A program made the translations under genes and the position numbers. Shown piece by piece: positions 33,808-43,376 of a stretch of 58,997 nucleotides of DNA (the first letter of the stretch is position 1; every line of letters starts with the position of its first letter). Source of the stretch: RUG14300 sp964391805 (lineage in GTDB: Bacteria > Bacillota > Clostridia > Christensenellales > CAG-1252); NCBI GenBank assembly GCA_964391805.1, contig CAYMNK010000012.1:1-58997 (forward strand). The letters run 5' to 3'. The notes beneath the pieces are model-generated. The model saw nothing but the letters and a program-made list of their open reading frames with translations. It was not told the origin of the DNA and did no database searches.

Positions 33808-34721
33808 CGTACAACGAAAATAAGATTTATCAACAGGCAAAAAGAAATAAGATAACTAATCGGACCATGTTTATAGTATCTACCGTTATCGTTTGTATCG
33901 GTGCATTTTTGATGCTGTTTCCCTATATTTATATGGTGCTATCTTCTTTGAAAACTCGTCAAGAAATCATCGGATCGGCGTCAATTCTCGATAACTTCTT
34001 CCCGGAAAATCCTAACTGGCACGTATTTATAGAGATTTTTACAGGTAACGATAGATATTCCGTACAGCAGTTCAATTTTCTCGGTAGCGTCAAGAATACC
34101 ATGATAATCGAAATACTCGTTGTACCTATTGGTTCTTTCTTTACCGCTCTTTCTGCGTTTGCATTTGCAAAAATGAATTTTAAGGGTAAAAACGTTATTT
34201 TAATGACGCTTTTGGTGTCTATGATGATACCATTCGCAACGGTTATGCTTCCCCAATACAGAATGTGGAGAGAAATCGGATTGATTAATACGCTATGGCC
34301 CTTGATAATTCCGGGACTATTTGGTAACGTAGGTATGATGCTATTCTTGATTACCACGATCAAAGCGACCGTCCCCGATTCGCTTATTGAGGAAAGTAGG
34401 GTAGAGGGTGCAGGCTGGTTTAGGACGTTTATCACCGTTGTGTTGCCTCTTATAAAACCTGCGTTAATAGCACAAATGCTTTTCTGGTTTGTAGGTATTT
34501 GGAACGACTTCTTCGGTCCGAGTATTTATTTGACCGATCCCAATATAAAAACCGTTCAGGTGCTTATCATGGGACTTAATTCGACTGCGGGTGCCGAGGC
34601 AGGTGATACGCCCTTTGTTATGGCGGCATCGTTTATATCATCGTTGCCTATCATCTTGATGTTTATCTTTATGAACAAATCTTTCGTGCAAGCGAATGCG
34701 AATGCGGGAATTAAGGGGTAG
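33804..34721 (+). CDS. ABC sugar permease, MalG-type
   Basis: 305 residues, six TM helices. The EAA-loop motif EESRVEGAGWFRTFITVVLPL lies near 193-213. It is the usual partner of the MalF-type subunit, with which it overlaps by four bases. The C-terminus is short and polar (NANAGIKG). Its stop lies three bases before a small membrane gene. Confidence 0.95.
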   Translation: MTYNENKIYQQAKRNKITNRTMFIVSTVIVCIGAFLMLFPYIYMVLSSLKTRQEIIGSASILDNFFPENPNWHVFIEIFTGNDRYSVQQFNFLGSVKNTMIIEILVVPIGSFFTALSAFAFAKMNFKGKNVILMTLLVSMMIPFATVMLPQYRMWREIGLINTLWPLIIPGLFGNVGMMLFLITTIKATVPDSLIEESRVEGAGWFRTFITVVLPLIKPALIAQMLFWFVGIWNDFFGPSIYLTDPNIKTVQVLIMGLNSTAGAEAGDTPFVMAASFISSLPIILMFIFMNKSFVQANANAGIKG

Positions 34722-34724
34722 CGT

Positions 34725-34907
34725 ATGAAAAAGAATAGATTAATTGCAACTATTTGGTTAACGGTTATATCCTTGATTGTTGTGGCAATGATCGGATATA
34801 TTATATATGCGGCTATCGAAAATCCGTATTTTGTAACGAAGGAAGCGGTAACCGTTTGTAATTTCGGTAAGTCGATTTTGAGAAATATTTATAGAGGTGT
34901 AGCGTGA
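34725..34907 (+). CDS. Small single-TM protein between permease and ATPase genes
   Basis: 60 residues in frame. It has a short basic N-terminus (MKKNR), one TM helix (about 8-30) and an external or cytoplasmic amphipathic tail ending LRNIYRGVA. An AAGGGG SD lies upstream. The stop overlaps the next gene by four bases (GTGA), so it is embedded in a tightly coupled operon and is very probably translated. I know no family for it. By position it could be an accessory subunit of the sugar transporter, similar in concept to small regulatory peptides of other transporters. Confidence 0.72.
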   Translation: MKKNRLIATIWLTVISLIVVAMIGYIIYAAIENPYFVTKEAVTVCNFGKSILRNIYRGVA

Positions 34908-36427
34908 AACTTTTTAACGGACATTTAAAGAAAAAAGATGATGTAATAAGCAAACTGCGTCAAGATTACTATAAAAACAAGGTTAGCGAACAAGCTCAAA
35001 GAGAAAAAACGAAGCATTTACCCAATCGAGATGGTGCGTTCGTTTGTTTGAATAACATCCAAAAGATTTATCCTAACGGTTATTATAGCGTTGTTGATTT
35101 TAACCTCGATATCAAAGAAGGTGAGTTCATTGTTTTGGTAGGTCCGTCGGGATGTGGTAAGACCACAACGCTTAGAATGATATGCGGTCTCGAAGATATT
35201 ACCGCAGGTAGCCTCTATATTAACGGCGTATACTCAAACGACCTCGAACCTAAGGACAGAGGTATTAGCATGGTTTTCCAAAACTATGCACTTTTCCCTC
35301 ACCTTACCGTATATGATAATCTTGCATACGGACTTAAGATTAAGAAAATCAAAGCACCGTTGCTCGATAAAGAAGGAAATCAAATTATAGGTATCGACAA
35401 AAAGGCTATTGCTGAACTTAATAAGGAGAAACGGTGGTATCTCAAGCATGATCCCTCAAATACCGATGTTATCGAGTTGATCGATCATGATATTTACGAG
35501 TATTCTACCAAAGAAATTCCGCTGTTCGTCAAGAGAAAATTAACTAAAGAGGAAATAGACGAAAAGGTTAATAAAGCCGCCGAAATACTTAATCTTGATC
35601 AACTTTTGACTCGTAAACCGGCACAACTGTCGGGCGGTCAATGTCAGAGAGTTGCGTTGGGACGTGTTATCGTCAACGAATCGAAGCTTCTTCTTATGGA
35701 CGAGCCTTTATCCAATCTCGATGCAAAACTCAGAGTTAGCATGAGAAGTGAGATAATTAATCTTCATAGAACCATCAACGCTACTACCGTTTATGTAACT
35801 CACGATCAGGTAGAAGCGATGACTATGGCGGATAGAATAGTTATTATGGATAGAGCGCACATTAAGCAAATCGGCACGCCAAAAGAGGTTTATTCCGAAC
35901 CCAACTGTTTGTTTGTTGCAGAGTTTATCGGTTCGCCCGCTATGAATATTTTTGAAGTTCAAAACTCGGGTGATTCGGTTTGTCTTGACGGATTGCCTAT
36001 TAAGGGTTATAATGGATTAAGAGAAGAACTTGATCGTTTCTATAATGAAATGGTTGTTGACTTGAAAAATCAACTTGCTAAACTCCCCGAACTTTTCGTC
36101 GGCGAGCTTCTTGCGGATGAAGAACGGATCCTTAATGAAAAGATTGCCAAGTTAGAGGAAACCTTGGCATCGGGCAACTATCCGTTAAAATTCGGCGTAA
36201 GACCGGATGGAATTACGTTGTCGGAAGACTCAGATGCGTTGATAGGTAAAATAGTATTTTACGAATTGTTAGGAGACCAATATAATATTACGGTAATCAT
36301 AGGTGGCGAAAAAATGGTTGTGAAACTCCCCGGAACCTTCAAGTTCGAACTCGGTGACGACATTAAATTGAGTTTCAGCGGACATTGCTATCTATTCGAT
36401 TCCGTTTCGGGTAATAGAATAATATAA
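34904..36427 (+). CDS. MalK/MsmX-like sugar ABC ATPase with two insertions
   Basis: 507 residues, against about 370 for MalK-like ATPases. Walker A GPSGCGKTT, the Q-loop FQNYALFPH, signature LSGGQ, Walker B LLLMDEPLSNLD and the switch His in YVTHDQ are all intact, so it should hydrolyse ATP. An extra segment of about 70 residues, with many charged residues, lies in the helical domain between the Q-loop and the signature (about 146-215). A second, coiled-coil-like insert of about 60 residues (GLREELDRFYNEM onward) lies in the C-terminal TOBE/MOBE regulatory domain. The start is a GTG overlapping the small membrane gene. Dedicated pairing with the adjacent permeases is inferred. Confidence 0.93.
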   Translation: MKLFNGHLKKKDDVISKLRQDYYKNKVSEQAQREKTKHLPNRDGAFVCLNNIQKIYPNGYYSVVDFNLDIKEGEFIVLVGPSGCGKTTTLRMICGLEDITAGSLYINGVYSNDLEPKDRGISMVFQNYALFPHLTVYDNLAYGLKIKKIKAPLLDKEGNQIIGIDKKAIAELNKEKRWYLKHDPSNTDVIELIDHDIYEYSTKEIPLFVKRKLTKEEIDEKVNKAAEILNLDQLLTRKPAQLSGGQCQRVALGRVIVNESKLLLMDEPLSNLDAKLRVSMRSEIINLHRTINATTVYVTHDQVEAMTMADRIVIMDRAHIKQIGTPKEVYSEPNCLFVAEFIGSPAMNIFEVQNSGDSVCLDGLPIKGYNGLREELDRFYNEMVVDLKNQLAKLPELFVGELLADEERILNEKIAKLEETLASGNYPLKFGVRPDGITLSEDSDALIGKIVFYELLGDQYNITVIIGGEKMVVKLPGTFKFELGDDIKLSFSGHCYLFDSVSGNRII

Positions 36428-36439
36428 TTGGAAATAATT

Positions 36440-39181
36440 ATGGATTTTAAACAACTTTATAAAGTACCTACCACTTCGGTCGGTACATTGCCGATGACGA
36501 ATTACTTCGACATTGTCGACGGATACAAGAAAGAATTATCCAACTGGAAGTATTCTTATCAAGAAAAATTTGACTTTGATTCGGCATTATCGACCGAAGG
36601 CCAAAAAAAGGTGACCGTTCCGTATATGGCTGAGCTTAACGGTGACGGTAACCCTTTTTATACTAACGACAGATATTTGTTCCCCTATCTTCCACCGCGT
36701 ATTTTGATCGATACACCGGCAATGATTTTTGTTCACGAAGAAGATATGGTCAAGGACGACAATGACTCTATACTTCAAATCGAGGGCATAGATAATTGTT
36801 ATTATCTATTCGTAAACGGTGAATTCGTAGGTTTTTCAAACATTTCGCATGCAGTAAAACAGTTTGATATATCCGATAAAGTTGTTGACGGAAAAAACGA
36901 GATAAGAATCATCGCTTTGAAATTCAGCCCTTCTTCCTATCTTGAGGACCAAGATAAAATTAGATTATCGGGTATATTCCGTCCTATATATCTTGTTAAA
37001 AGGCCTAAGAATAGAGTAAATAATTTTAGAGTTAATACCGATGTAGTCAATGGTGTAGGTGTTGTTTCGGTTAGTGTTGATAAAAATGCAAGCATTACTC
37101 TCAAAGGCTTTGGATTTGAACAGTCTTTTGAGGGCGCCAAGGCACAATTCGAGATTGCGTCGCCCAAGTTATGGAATGCGGAAGAACCAAGCCTTTACGA
37201 GTTATTTATCCGCTATAACGGAGAAGTGATTAAGCAAAATGTCGGTATTAGAAAAATCGAAGTTGTAGGTAATAAACTTCTTTTGAACGGTAATTTGATT
37301 AAAATGAAGGGTGTCAATCGACATTCTTCAACCATTCAGGGCTACGCCGAATCTGTCGACATTCTCGAAAAAGATTTTCAACTTTTCAAACAACTTAATA
37401 TCAATGCGGTAAGGACGTCGCATTATCCAGCTACGCCCAAGTTTTATGATCTGTGCGATAAGTACGGTATTTACGTAATAAGTGAAGCCGATGTAGAATC
37501 GCATGGTGTAGTAAGACGTGACGGTAGATACGATATGGAAAACTGGCACGAGATATTGGCACATCCCGATTTTCGCGATCAAATTATCGAAAGAGAATTA
37601 TCTAACGTGATTGGCAATATCAATCATCCGTCGGTCATTATGTGGTCCTTGGGTAACGAATCGGGATTTTGCGATGAGGTTATCGAGTATGCCAAAATAA
37701 TCAAGGAACACGATTCGAGACCTCTTCACTATGAGGGCGCCTATCGTAACGTAGACGGAAAAGGCTTTTTTGAGGAGAATGTTCTTGATACTTATTCGAG
37801 AATGTATCCAAGTATCGAATACTGTGTGGACGAAGTTCCTAAACTTGACCGTCCCTTTGTGCTTTGTGAATATTCACATGCAGCGGGAACCTCTTGCGGT
37901 GAACTCGTTGACTACATGAAACCGTTCTATGCATACGACAATTTCTGCGGTGCTTTTATTTGGGAATGGACAAACCATTATGTCGTCAAAGACGGCATAG
38001 AATACTATGGCGGAGATTTCGGAGAAGAATTTAACGACGGAGATTTTTGCTTAGACGGAATCGTTAATTTAGATAGAACGGTTACGCCTCAAGTGTGCGA
38101 AGTCAAGGAATGCTACGCACCTGTCGAGTACCATGTCGAAAACGGAAGCGTATATATTAAGAACCGCTACGACTTTGTTAATCTCAATAAGTTTACTATC
38201 GAAATCGATACGCTTGTAAATGGTAAGATCGTTAATACCGAGCGTAAATGTCTTGACTTAGAGCCTAAGCAATTCACAATACTTTTGAAACAACTTTCGA
38301 CCGATAATAACTATAATGCTTATAACGTTAGACTAATTGACGGAGAGCAGGTTATTAGTGAACAGAGTATAGTGGTTAAACCTGTCAACTTCGACTTGGA
38401 TAAAGACTCGGCAGATATCGACGTAGAAGTGGATGACGGTTTATTAAGCAAGCTTTCTTTATCGGGTGAAACGCTTATCTCAAATATGAAATTCAACCTA
38501 TCTCGACCGTATACCACAAACGATATTGGTTGTCGCGGATATTTCGATTGGCTTAGATTGAGAAATGCTATATTTTATTTAGACGAGGTAAGTAAAAAGG
38601 AGAACATTGAAACATACCACGGATATTTAGCATCCAAAGCCCTCAGTCCGTTTTTTGAAATCACCATAACGTACGAACAGTTGGTAGATGAAGTAAAAAT
38701 CGGAATTAAGGCAAAGAAAACAATGGATTATACCGATCTGCCGAGATTCGGAATTAAACTTGAATTACCCGACGGATATGGCGATATATCTTATCTTGGT
38801 TTAAACGGAGAAAGTTACTGTGATAGACATCTTGGTAATGTTTTCGGTTATCATACTATAAGTGTTGACGATAACTATCGAAACATTAAGCCTCAATGTT
38901 CTAACGACCATTTTGCAACCAAATACTTGGTAATGGACGAACACAACCTTTGTATTATGTGCGATTCCGATAAGGAATTCAGTTTCTCATATGATTGTTA
39001 CGACTTAGATGATTATAAACCGCACCGTAACGAAATGAAACAATCGAACAAAAGATACCTTTTTATAGACTATAAGATGAGAGGCATAGGCACCGAAGCT
39101 TGTGGTCCAAAACTCAACGATAGATATAAGATATTAGACGAAGATATCGATTTCCGCCTAAGAATCTTTAAAAAGAAATAG
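36440..39181 (+). CDS. GH2 beta-galactosidase
   Basis: 913 residues of LacZ-type architecture: a jelly-roll N-domain, immunoglobulin-like domain, TIM barrel and C-terminal beta domains. The acid/base Glu is E407 in WSLGNESGF and the nucleophile is E477 in CEYSHAAGTS; KGVNRHSS and NAVRTSHYP are also typical. There is no signal peptide, so it works in the cytoplasm on imported oligosaccharides. It is the last gene of the operon, 12 bases after the ATPase. ATG at 36440 is preferred over an in-frame TTG at 36428 directly after the previous stop. Galactosidase is the best guess; other GH2 activities are possible. Confidence 0.9.
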   Translation: MDFKQLYKVPTTSVGTLPMTNYFDIVDGYKKELSNWKYSYQEKFDFDSALSTEGQKKVTVPYMAELNGDGNPFYTNDRYLFPYLPPRILIDTPAMIFVHEEDMVKDDNDSILQIEGIDNCYYLFVNGEFVGFSNISHAVKQFDISDKVVDGKNEIRIIALKFSPSSYLEDQDKIRLSGIFRPIYLVKRPKNRVNNFRVNTDVVNGVGVVSVSVDKNASITLKGFGFEQSFEGAKAQFEIASPKLWNAEEPSLYELFIRYNGEVIKQNVGIRKIEVVGNKLLLNGNLIKMKGVNRHSSTIQGYAESVDILEKDFQLFKQLNINAVRTSHYPATPKFYDLCDKYGIYVISEADVESHGVVRRDGRYDMENWHEILAHPDFRDQIIERELSNVIGNINHPSVIMWSLGNESGFCDEVIEYAKIIKEHDSRPLHYEGAYRNVDGKGFFEENVLDTYSRMYPSIEYCVDEVPKLDRPFVLCEYSHAAGTSCGELVDYMKPFYAYDNFCGAFIWEWTNHYVVKDGIEYYGGDFGEEFNDGDFCLDGIVNLDRTVTPQVCEVKECYAPVEYHVENGSVYIKNRYDFVNLNKFTIEIDTLVNGKIVNTERKCLDLEPKQFTILLKQLSTDNNYNAYNVRLIDGEQVISEQSIVVKPVNFDLDKDSADIDVEVDDGLLSKLSLSGETLISNMKFNLSRPYTTNDIGCRGYFDWLRLRNAIFYLDEVSKKENIETYHGYLASKALSPFFEITITYEQLVDEVKIGIKAKKTMDYTDLPRFGIKLELPDGYGDISYLGLNGESYCDRHLGNVFGYHTISVDDNYRNIKPQCSNDHFATKYLVMDEHNLCIMCDSDKEFSFSYDCYDLDDYKPHRNEMKQSNKRYLFIDYKMRGIGTEACGPKLNDRYKILDEDIDFRLRIFKKK

Positions 39182-39332
39182 ACAATACTATTCACCTGAA
39201 ATACAATAAAATATTACAATCGGTAGTATCTTGTAACAACTAAAACTCGGCGCTCTCTTTGTTGTGTGATGCAATAGAAAAAGTTAAGTTTTAATTGTTA
39301 CTGATTAGTAGGGGTGATTAGCAATCGCTCGC

Positions 39333-39366
39333 AAAAAAGCAAGTTATCGCACTTGCTTTTTATTTT
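39333..39366 (+). terminator. Terminator of the polysaccharide operon
   Basis: AAAAGCAAGT and ACTTGCTTTT form a perfect ten-pair stem with loop TATCGC, and T-rich sequence follows. It is the first strong terminator after the AraC gene, which supports one long transcription unit. Confidence 0.85.
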
Positions 39367-39399
39367 GCACTTACTATTGCGCTTTAACGCTCGTCCGCC

Positions 39400-39457
39400 G
39401 TCATACAGAACAGAGAATAGTAGCGTATCATTAATATCATGCTGCGCTAAGTATGAC
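39400..39457 (+). repeat. Short MITE-like repeat
   Basis: 58 bp starting GTCATAC and ending GTATGAC, with degenerate inner sequence. It lies between the operon terminator and glpK. Confidence 0.5.
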
Positions 39458-39551
39458 AGCGGATGATGAAACCTCATCAATCAAGAGCATCCACAACTCT
39501 TCACTTTTTACTTTTCACGCAAAAAAGCTCTTATAGGCACTTTTTTGTCTT

Positions 39552-39628
39552 GTCATACTGATCAGAAGACGAAGTCTGTAGTCGAACTGCGAAGCAGTGC
39601 AAGGCACAGCCTTACAGTATCTTAATCC
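39552..39628 (+). repeat. Mosaic repeat upstream of glpK
   Basis: It begins GTCATACTGATCAGAAG, has the ACTGC-gaa-GCAGT hairpin and ends CAGTATCTTAATCC. It closely resembles 9171-9225 and shares the following AAATTATAAAA-GCGGATACAA tail with 9448-9468. The right inverted end is missing. Confidence 0.65.
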
Positions 39629-39678
39629 AAATTATAAAACGCGGATACAAGAACAAGAACTGTTAACAAAATAGGGAC

Positions 39679-39707
39679 TTGAAATTGGTTGTAATATGGT
39701 GTATAAT
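39679..39707 (+). promoter_or_regulatory. Sigma-A promoter of glpK
   Basis: TTGAAA, 17-base spacer, TATAAT. The leader is about 40 bases with GGAG before the ATG. No catabolite-response element was identified with confidence. Confidence 0.75.
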
Positions 39708-39752
39708 AATTCTATAAATCATTTTAAGCTTTTATAGCTAAATCGGAGAATT

Positions 39753-41237
39753 ATGAAAAAACGCTATATACTTTCGCTCGATGAAGGAACAACAAGCGCT
39801 CGTGCGCTTTTATACGATACTAAGGATAAAAAGATAGTATCCATCGCTTCTCAAGAGTTTAAACAAATATATCCTAATCCCGGTTGGGTAGAGCACGATG
39901 CTCAAGAAATATGGCATGCACAGCTTACAAGCATGCAGCAAGCCGTTGCCTACGCCGATGTTGATGCCGATGAAATATATGGCGTGGGAATAACAAATCA
40001 ACGCGAAACCGTTGTCATGTGGGATTCCGAAACAGGTCGTCCTATACACAATGCCATTTGTTGGCAATGTAGGCGTACAACCGACTATTGCGAAGCCCTC
40101 AAGGAAAAACACCTCGGTTTTATTAGAGAGCGTACGGGGTTGGTTGTAGACGCATATTTTTCGGGTTCTAAAATCAGGTGGTTGCTTGATAATGTTCCTG
40201 AGAGCCGAGAATTGCTATCTGTCGGTAGGCTTAGAGTCGGTACGATAGACACCTTCCTTATTTGGAAACTGACGGACGGTGCGTCATTTGTGACCGATTC
40301 GACCAACGCATCGAGAACAATGCTATACAATATAAAAACAAACGATTGGGATGATGAACTTCTTGCCATTTTGGATATACCGAGAGAGATTTTGCCGACC
40401 ATTGTGCCGTCTTCCGGCGTTGTAGGTCATACAATGCTACTTGGTAAGCCCGTACCGATAGCGGGAATTGCGGGCGACCAACAAGCCGCGTTATTCGGTC
40501 AAGCCTGTTTCGATGTTGGTATGGCTAAGAATACATATGGTACCGGTTGCTTTATCCTAATGAATATCGGTAACGAATTTAAATTATCTGAAGACAATTT
40601 AGTCACTACAGTGGCATGGAACTTGGACGGCAAGATTACATACGCGTATGAGGGAAGTATATTCAATGCAGGCTCGAGCGTACAGTGGTTGAGAGACGAG
40701 TTGTTGCTAATCAAACATGCATCCGACACCGAGCGTTATGCTCTACGCGTACCCGATACTAACGGCGTATACTTTGTGCCTGCGTTTACTGGACTTGGTG
40801 CACCGTATTGGGATATGAATGCGAGAGGCACGGTATGCGGTCTTACGCGTGGTACGAATAAGCACCACTTCGTTAGGGCGGTACTCGAATCGATGGCGTA
40901 TTCCACTTATGACGTCATTCATGCAATGGAAAAGGATGCCGGTAAAATCAAAATACTTAGAGTAGACGGTGGCGCTTCCAATAACAACTTTTTGATGCAA
41001 TTCCAAGCGGATATTCTCAATGTCAGAATAGAGCGTCCCGAAATAACCGAAACGACCGGATTAGGTGCCGCATACTTGGCAGGCTTGGCGACAGGTGCAT
41101 ATAAGAGTTTGGATGATATAGCCAAAAACGTGTCGTTAGGTAGGGAGTTTGTTCCCGAAATGGAAGAATCGACCGCGCATCAAAAACTCAACGGCTGGCA
41201 TAAAGCTGTCAAGCGTAGCCTCGATTGGGACGAATAG
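39753..41237 (+). CDS. glpK: Glycerol kinase
   Basis: 494 residues, FGGY kinase family, phosphorylating glycerol to glycerol-3-phosphate. The N-terminal phosphate-binding loop SLDEGTTSARA (8-18) is present. GITNQRET and the glycerol-site region around NAICWQCRRT follow, then AGDQQAALFGQ and the C-terminal GAPYWDMNARG and DGGASNNNFLMQFQAD. Length and motifs fit a complete enzyme. It stands alone, with its own promoter and terminator and no glpF or glpD beside it. Confidence 0.96.
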   Translation: MKKRYILSLDEGTTSARALLYDTKDKKIVSIASQEFKQIYPNPGWVEHDAQEIWHAQLTSMQQAVAYADVDADEIYGVGITNQRETVVMWDSETGRPIHNAICWQCRRTTDYCEALKEKHLGFIRERTGLVVDAYFSGSKIRWLLDNVPESRELLSVGRLRVGTIDTFLIWKLTDGASFVTDSTNASRTMLYNIKTNDWDDELLAILDIPREILPTIVPSSGVVGHTMLLGKPVPIAGIAGDQQAALFGQACFDVGMAKNTYGTGCFILMNIGNEFKLSEDNLVTTVAWNLDGKITYAYEGSIFNAGSSVQWLRDELLLIKHASDTERYALRVPDTNGVYFVPAFTGLGAPYWDMNARGTVCGLTRGTNKHHFVRAVLESMAYSTYDVIHAMEKDAGKIKILRVDGGASNNNFLMQFQADILNVRIERPEITETTGLGAAYLAGLATGAYKSLDDIAKNVSLGREFVPEMEESTAHQKLNGWHKAVKRSLDWDE

Positions 41238-41287
41238 CGCAATTACAAATGATGTTATGCTTCGCAAAATTAAGGATAAATATATAT

Positions 41288-41445
41288 GTCATTCTGAGCG
41301 AAAATTCCCTCTGCCGTCATACCGACTTCCGTCCCGTCATACTGAACGTCTAAAGTATGAATAGCACATCACCATCAATGTCATACTGAGCGAAGTCTGT
41401 AGTCGAACCCGATAGGGTGACACGTAGTGTCAGAATCTAAAAATC
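41288..41445 (+). repeat. Cluster of mosaic repeat fragments after glpK
   Basis: Three left ends occur in a row: GTCATTCTGAGCGAAA (41288), GTCATACTGAACG (41336) and GTCATACTGAGCGAAG (41380). The last continues into a GTGACAC-gta-GTGTCA hairpin module and AATCC. No right end was seen. Confidence 0.65.
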
Positions 41446-41489
41446 CATATTACGGCGGACGAAAACCATCTATTAAATAATCCACATAA

Positions 41490-41533
41490 AAAAACAAGCA
41501 CATCGGTAAAGGTCCGACATGCTTGTTTTTTTA
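41490..41533. terminator. Bidirectional terminator between glpK and the glycogen operon
   Basis: AACAAGCA with TGCTTGTT plus an inner CGG/CCG pair. An A-run lies on the left and a T-run on the right, so it serves both converging units. Confidence 0.85.
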
Positions 41534-41535
41534 TT

Positions 41536-43353
41536 TTACTTTTTTGTTAAGATCACCGCATAATCGTTATATAAGAACAAATTGCCCGAATGCTCCTCGT
41601 CCGTCAATACATCGATATATTCGCCGTCCAAGGGATAATTTTTAGGGTATCCGGTGGTATTTGCAATAACGGTTATGTTAGAGCGTTCACCTTTTCTTTT
41701 GATTACGACCATTCCGTCGTACTCGGTTATCTCAGTTGTTCCGTCTAACGCTTCTGCGTAGTTACCTCTAAATACGCCTAATTGCTTAAAGTGATTGAGA
41801 ATGCCCATGTTTTCTCTACCCCATGGATACGTCCGTCTATTTACCGGATCTTCTCCGCCCTCTAATCCAACTTCGTCACCATAATAGATGGATGGAATAC
41901 CGGGGAGCGTGTATTGGAGAATACTTGCTACGAAAAGCCTATCGGTTGCGATACGTTTTTGCTCGCTACTCAATACGTATTCCTTTTGTCTTGCCTTACT
42001 CCATCCGTCAAATCTAACACCGGCGAGAGCATTTAGTATTCGTACGGTATCGTGTGAGCCGAGCAACGTCATACAATTATCGAGGTTTTCTTTAGGATAA
42101 TTTTCAATAATTGACATTACGGAACGTCTAAAATCGGTAGCAGATCCGCCTAAGGCATAATTGATAATTGCTGAACGGAAAGGGTAATTCATTACGCCGT
42201 CAAGCTGACCTTGCGTGAAATAGGGACGCAATGAACCATAAGCATATTTTGTGGTCGCATCTTCCCAAACTTCGCCCAAAACGGTTGCTTTTGGATTATC
42301 GTGCTTGATTCTCGACACCAATTCTTCGAGGAAATCATTCGGTAGTTCGTCCACAACGTCCAAACGCCAATCAATGTCGTAGGCGTCCCATTTTGCAACT
42401 ATTCCGTTTTTACCGAAAAGATAGTTGATAAGTTTTTTGTTCTTTTTGTTTAGAGTAGGTACGCAATCGATACCCCACCAACTATGATAACTTCCGTTCT
42501 TCTTGAAATAATACCAATCACGATAAGGACTTGCGGAACCTTGATATGCACCGAATGAATCGAAATATCCGTCTTTATTGAAATATACACTATCCGCTCC
42601 GGTATGATTGAATACACCGTCGAGCATAACTCTCATTCCGTATATTCTCGCCTTACCCACCAATTCCGCGAACTCCTCTTCGGTACCGACCATCGGGTCT
42701 ATCATGGAATAATCGGAAGTATTATATCTATGGTTAGAGTGCGATAGGAATATCGGGTTGAGGTATAGAATGGTGACGCCGAGATCTTTGATATACTCGA
42801 GTTTATCGATAAGCCCTCTAAGATTGCCTCCGAAGTAATCGTCGGCATGATAAATGCCGTCCTTGCCTGTAACGTTGATGTCATCATCCCAATCGGTATG
42901 TATCGTTCCGTAGTCTATAGGTTGAATTTCGCCTACGCGGTTAAATCTGTCGATAAAAACCTGATATATAATGTCTCCGCCCCATCTAAGCGGTGCGGAA
43001 TAAGCCGAATCGGAAACGGTTAATTGCCATTTAAGATTACTATTTTCACAGGAGTTGCAATCAAGGTCTCTGCCAAAAGATACCTTATATTCGCTATTTT
43101 CTCCGTAAAATACCTCAAACGAGTAGTAATACAGCCCCGCGCCGAATATGGAAAGCCTTAAAGTATAGACGTATCCGTCGCATTCTTTATCGAACTTAAA
43201 AGGATAACTTCTATATCCCGCATCGGCAAGGTACAATACCAAATTTACCGAAGTTGGACGGTCGCCCGTCATTCTTACGGTAAAGTATTGGTATTCGCCT
43301 GTTTTTACCGCTCCGAAAGGAGTTTTATCTTTTAATGAATTATATATCAGCAT
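41536..43353 (-). CDS. GH13 neopullulanase/cyclomaltodextrinase-type alpha-glucanase
   Basis: 605 residues with an N-terminal CBM34-like domain (about 1-115) and a TIM barrel. Region I is DGVFNHTG. The nucleophile is D332 in DIDWRLDVVDE, the acid/base is E361 in LGEVWED, and the stabiliser is D435 in GSHDT. No signal peptide, so it acts in the cytoplasm on maltodextrins or limit dextrins released from glycogen. It is the last gene of the glycogen operon, 23 bases after glgP. No clear SD precedes the ATG, so translation may rely on coupling to glgP or be weak. Confidence 0.88.
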   Translation of the reverse strand: MLIYNSLKDKTPFGAVKTGEYQYFTVRMTGDRPTSVNLVLYLADAGYRSYPFKFDKECDGYVYTLRLSIFGAGLYYYSFEVFYGENSEYKVSFGRDLDCNSCENSNLKWQLTVSDSAYSAPLRWGGDIIYQVFIDRFNRVGEIQPIDYGTIHTDWDDDINVTGKDGIYHADDYFGGNLRGLIDKLEYIKDLGVTILYLNPIFLSHSNHRYNTSDYSMIDPMVGTEEEFAELVGKARIYGMRVMLDGVFNHTGADSVYFNKDGYFDSFGAYQGSASPYRDWYYFKKNGSYHSWWGIDCVPTLNKKNKKLINYLFGKNGIVAKWDAYDIDWRLDVVDELPNDFLEELVSRIKHDNPKATVLGEVWEDATTKYAYGSLRPYFTQGQLDGVMNYPFRSAIINYALGGSATDFRRSVMSIIENYPKENLDNCMTLLGSHDTVRILNALAGVRFDGWSKARQKEYVLSSEQKRIATDRLFVASILQYTLPGIPSIYYGDEVGLEGGEDPVNRRTYPWGRENMGILNHFKQLGVFRGNYAEALDGTTEITEYDGMVVIKRKGERSNITVIANTTGYPKNYPLDGEYIDVLTDEEHSGNLFLYNDYAVILTKK

Positions 43354-43376
43354 TATGTGTTTGTTCTTGTGTTTTG

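Noticed and set aside
39505..39548. Possible second terminator (AAAAAAG and CTTTTTT)
   Set aside because: The stem has only A-T pairs plus one G-C and a long loop; the operon already ends at 39333-39366.
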